Source of the DNA: Mesostigma viride
Lineage: Eukaryota > Streptophyta > Mesostigmatophyceae > Mesostigmatales > Mesostigmataceae
DNA length: 20,041 bases
Assembly: GCA_009746045.1 (NCBI GenBank)
Contig: RPFO01000041.1
Location: forward strand, 3,314,113-3,334,153
Direction: 5' to 3'
Shown: piece by piece, positions 17,243 through 20,041 of the stretch
How the letters are laid out: every line of letters begins with the position of its first letter
Numbering within the stretch: position 1 is the stretch's first letter
Notes under the pieces: model-generated
What the model was told of the DNA's origin: nothing
Database searches by the model: none
The model's input: only the letters and a program-made list of their open reading frames with translations
Program-made: the position numbers and the translations under genes

Positions 17243-20041
17243 GGGTGTTGGCATGTCGGTGGCGGCATGTGGGTTGGCATGTGGGTGTTGGCATGGGGTG
17301 GTGGCATGTGGGCGGTGGCATGGGGTGGTGGCATGGGGGGGTTGGCATGTGGGGTGGTGGCATGGGGGTGGTGGCATGTGGCGGTGGCATGTGGGGTGGT
17401 GGCATGTGGGTGTTGGCATGTCGGTGGCGGCATGTGGTGGTGGCATGTCGGTGGTGGCATGTGGGTGGGGCCGTGTGGGTGTGGCATGTGGGGTGGCGGC
17501 GTGTGGGCGGTGGGCATGTGGTGGTGGCATGTGGGTGGTGGCATGCGGGTGGTGGCATGTGGGTGGTGGCATGTCGATGGTTGTCATGTCGGTGGGCATG
17601 TGGTGTGGCATGTGGGTGGCGCGGTGGGTGGTGGCATGTGGGTGGTGGCCATGTGGGTGTGGCATGTGGTGGTGGCATGTGGTGGTGGATGTGGTGGCGG
17701 GCGTGTGGTGGGTGGCATGTGGGGTGGTGGCGTGTGGGTGGTGGCATGTGGGTGGGGCGTGTGGGTGGGCGGCATGTGGTGGTGGCATGTGGGTGGTGGC
17801 ATGGGTGGTGGCATGTGGGTGGTGGCATGTGGGTGGCGGCATGTGGGTGGTGGCATGTGGGTGGTGGCATGTGGGGTGGCGCATGTGGGTGGTGGCATGG
17901 GGTGGTGAGTGTGGCATGTGGGTGTGGCATGGGGTGGTGGCATGGGGTGGTGGCAGGGGGGTGGCATGGGGGTGGTGGCATGCGGGTGGTGGCATGGGGT
18001 GGTGTGTGTGGCATGTGGGTGTGGCATGGGGTGGTGGCATGGGGGTGGTGGGCATGCGGGTGGTGGCATGCGGTGTTGGTGGCATGTGGGTGGCATGTGG
18101 TGTGGCATGTCGGTGTGGCATGGGGGTGGTGGCATGTGGGTGGCGGCATGTGGGTGGTGGCATGTGGGTGGTGGCATGTGGGTGGTGGCATGTGGGTGTG
18201 GCATGTGGGTGGTGGCATGTGGGTGGTGGATGTGGGTGGTGGCATGTGGGTGGTGGCATGTGGGTGGTGGCATGTGGGTGGTGGCATGTGGGTGGTGGCA
18301 TGCGGGTGGTGGCATGTGGGTGGTGGCATGTGGGTGGCGGCATGTGGGTGGTGGCATGTGGTGGTGGCATGGGGTGGCGGCATGGGGTGTGGCATGGGGT
18401 GGTGGGCATGCGTGTGGTGGCATGTGGGTGGCGCATGCGGGTGGTGGCATGTGGTGGTGGCATGGGGGGTGGTGGCATGGGGCTGTGGCATGCGGTGGCG
18501 GCATGTGGGTGGTGGCATGGGGTGGTGGCATGTGGTGGTGGCATGTGGGTGGCGGCATGTGGGTGTGGCATGGGGTGGTGGCATGCGGGTGGTGGCATGT
18601 GGGTGGTGGCATGGGTGGTGGCATGTGGGTGGTGGCATGGGTGGTGAGTGTGGCATGTGGGTGGTGGCATGTGGGTGGTGGCATGGGGGTCGGTGGCATG
18701 GGGTGGTGGCAATGGGGGTGGTGGGCATGCGGGTGGTGGCATGGGGGTGTGAGTGTGGCATGTGGGTGGTGGCATGTGGTGGTGGCATGGGGGTGGTGGC
18801 ATGCGGGGTGGTGGCATGCGGGTGGTGGCATGTGGGTGGCGGCATGTGGGTGTGGCATGTCGGTGGTGGCATGTGGTGGTGGCATGTGGGTGGTGGCATG
18901 GGGTGGTGGCATGTGGGTGGTGGCATGTGGGTGGTGGCATGTGGGTGGTGGCATGGGGTGGTGGCATGTGCGGTGGCATGTGGGTGGTGGCAATGTGGTG
19001 TGGCATGGGGGTGGTGGCATGCGGTGGTGGGCATGTGGTGGTGGCGTGTGGGTGGGTGGCATGTGGGTGGTGGCGTGTGGGTGGTGCATGTGGGTGGTGG
19101 CATGTGGGTGGTGGCATGCGGGTGGTGGCATGTGGTGGTGGCATGCGGGTGGTGGCATGTGGGTGGTGGCATGCGGTGGTGGCTGTGGGTGGTGGCATGT
19201 GGGTGGTGGCATGGGGTTGGCGGCATGTGGGTGGTGGCATGGGGTGTGGCATGGTGGCGGTGGCATGTGGGTGTGGCATGGGGGTGGTGGGCATGTGCGG
19301 TGGTGGCATGTGGGTGGCGGCATGTGGGTGGCGGCATGTGGTGGCGGCATGTGTGGCGGCATGGGTGGTGGCATGTGGGTGGTGGCATGTGGGTGGTGGC
19401 ATGGGTGGCGGCCATGGGGGTGGTGGCATGTGGGTGGTGGCATGTGGTGTGGTGGCATGTGGGTGGTGGCATGGGGGTGGTGGCATGTGGGCGGTGGCAT
19501 GTGGGTGGTGGCATGTGGGTGGTGGCATGGGGGTGGTGGCATGGGTGGTGGCATGTGGGTGGTGGCGTGTGGGTGTGCATGTGGGTGGTGGCATGTGGGT
19601 GGTGGCATGTGGGTGCGTGGCATGTGGGTGTGGCATGTGGGTGGTTGGCATGTGGGTGGTGGCATTGTGGGTGGCATGCGGGGGTGGTGGCATGTGTGGT
19701 GGCATGCGGCGGGTTGCATGGGGTGGTGGCATGTGGGTGGGGCATGTGGTGGCGGCATGTGGGTGGTGGCATGTGGGTGGCGGCATGTGGGTGGTGGCAT
19801 TGGTGGTGGCATGTGGTGGTGGCATGTGGTGGCGGCATGTGGGTGGTGGCATGGGGGCGGCATGTTGTGGTGCATGGGGTGGCGGCATGGGGTGTGGCAT
19901 GTGGGGTGGCGGCATGGGGTGGTGGCATGTGGGTGGTGCCATGTGGGGTGGTGGCATGTGCCGGGTGGCGGGTGTGGGTGGGTGGCATGTGTGTGGCATG
20001 TGGGTGGTGGCATGGGTGGTGGCAATGTGGGTGGTGGCATG
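17243..20041 (+). repeat. Distal higher-order block C (about 2.80 kb, to the edge)
   Basis: Markers GGGTGTTGGCATGTCGG at 17243 and again 17408, TGTCGATGG at 17572, GGTGAGTG at 17904 and 18643, and GGTGTGAGTG near 18745. Offsets from block B are 2812, 2815, 2811, 2805 and about 2810 bp. It has far more 12-13 bp units than block A. Confidence 0.65.

Larger units (their letters stand above)
8636..20041 (+). other. Intron 9 (inferred), open at the right edge
   Basis: It begins with the strong donor GTATGT and is filled from 8655 onward by the 14-bp satellite with no exon visible, giving more than 11.4 kb. That this is really one intron is an inference: the alternatives are a gene truncated by satellite invasion or an assembly join. 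Confidence 0.45.
8655..20041 (+). repeat. Giant 14-bp minisatellite/satellite array, about 813 units
   Basis: Consensus GGCATGTGGGTGGT, repeated to the window edge. The + strand is about 86% G+T (8 G, 4 T, 1 C, 1 A per unit). Common variants are GCATGCGGG, GTGGCGGC, GCATGGGGG and 12-13 bp shortened units. The unit lacks stops in all six frames. Since 14 is not a multiple of 3, every frame cycles over 42 bp and encodes a 14-residue period (MWVVACGWWHVGGG on +, HATTHMPPPTCHHP on -). Frame-breaking indels are common, so there is no coding constraint. Confidence 0.97.

Noticed and set aside
8655-20041. CRISPR array
   Set aside because: There are no unique spacers; the repeat is a contiguous 14-bp tandem unit in a eukaryotic gene context.
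8655-20041. Telomere repeat
   Set aside because: The unit GGCATGTGGGTGGT is not a TTTAGGG- or TTTTAGGG-type telomere repeat and shows extensive internal variation and higher-order blocks.

Overview
The window holds the 5' and central part of one intron-rich eukaryotic protein-coding gene on the + strand (about 552-8635), followed by an uninterrupted 11.4 kb tandem array of a 14-bp unit (about 8655-20041) that runs off the right edge. The organism is probably a GC-rich green alga, most likely chlamydomonadalean/volvocine. The reasons are strong G/C third-position bias in exons, 5' splice sites such as GTGCGG, GTGCGT, GTGAGT and GTACGT, Ala/Gly/Gln-rich low-complexity exons, and introns full of simple repeats. 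The lineage is an inference from style; I cannot name the genus.

The gene is recognised as an MLN51/CASC3/Barentsz homologue, a core exon-junction-complex (EJC) protein. An Asp/Glu-rich N-terminus (exon 1) leads into a SELOR-type eIF4A3-binding segment split over exons 1 and 2: VPTFGHAFYMHDDR, then KLWGE, then SKWKHDKFEAL. RG-repeat and low-complexity regions (exons 3 and 4) follow, then a Met/Pro/Gly/Tyr-rich tail (exons 5-9). My model has nine exons whose phases join in frame at all eight junctions, giving at least 1065 codons. Exons 1-6 are well supported. Exons 7-8 have alternative splice choices. Exon 9 ends at a strong GTATGT donor with no downstream exon in view, so the gene is incomplete here.

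Layout: 1-551 5' flank/5' UTR with small uORFs; 552-8635 exons 1-9. Most of the larger introns carry their own unrelated simple repeat: a 29-bp and a 20-bp repeat in intron 1, G15 plus (CAT)n in intron 2, a 20-bp minisatellite in intron 3, a G-rich 13-bp repeat plus a 310-bp pyrimidine tract in intron 5, and a 9-bp repeat in intron 7. From 8655 to the end there is only the 14-bp satellite (consensus GGCATGTGGGTGGT, about 813 copies), placed as intron 9 if the gene model holds.

The array has nested higher-order structure: about 21 units (294 bp) in the proximal part, and about 1.8 and 2.81 kb in the distal part. Single-base indels become much more frequent toward the right. Because the unit is stop-free in all six frames, it makes spurious ORFs of thousands of codons on both strands; none should be annotated as a gene. 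I see no tRNA, rRNA, CRISPR or recognisable transposon.
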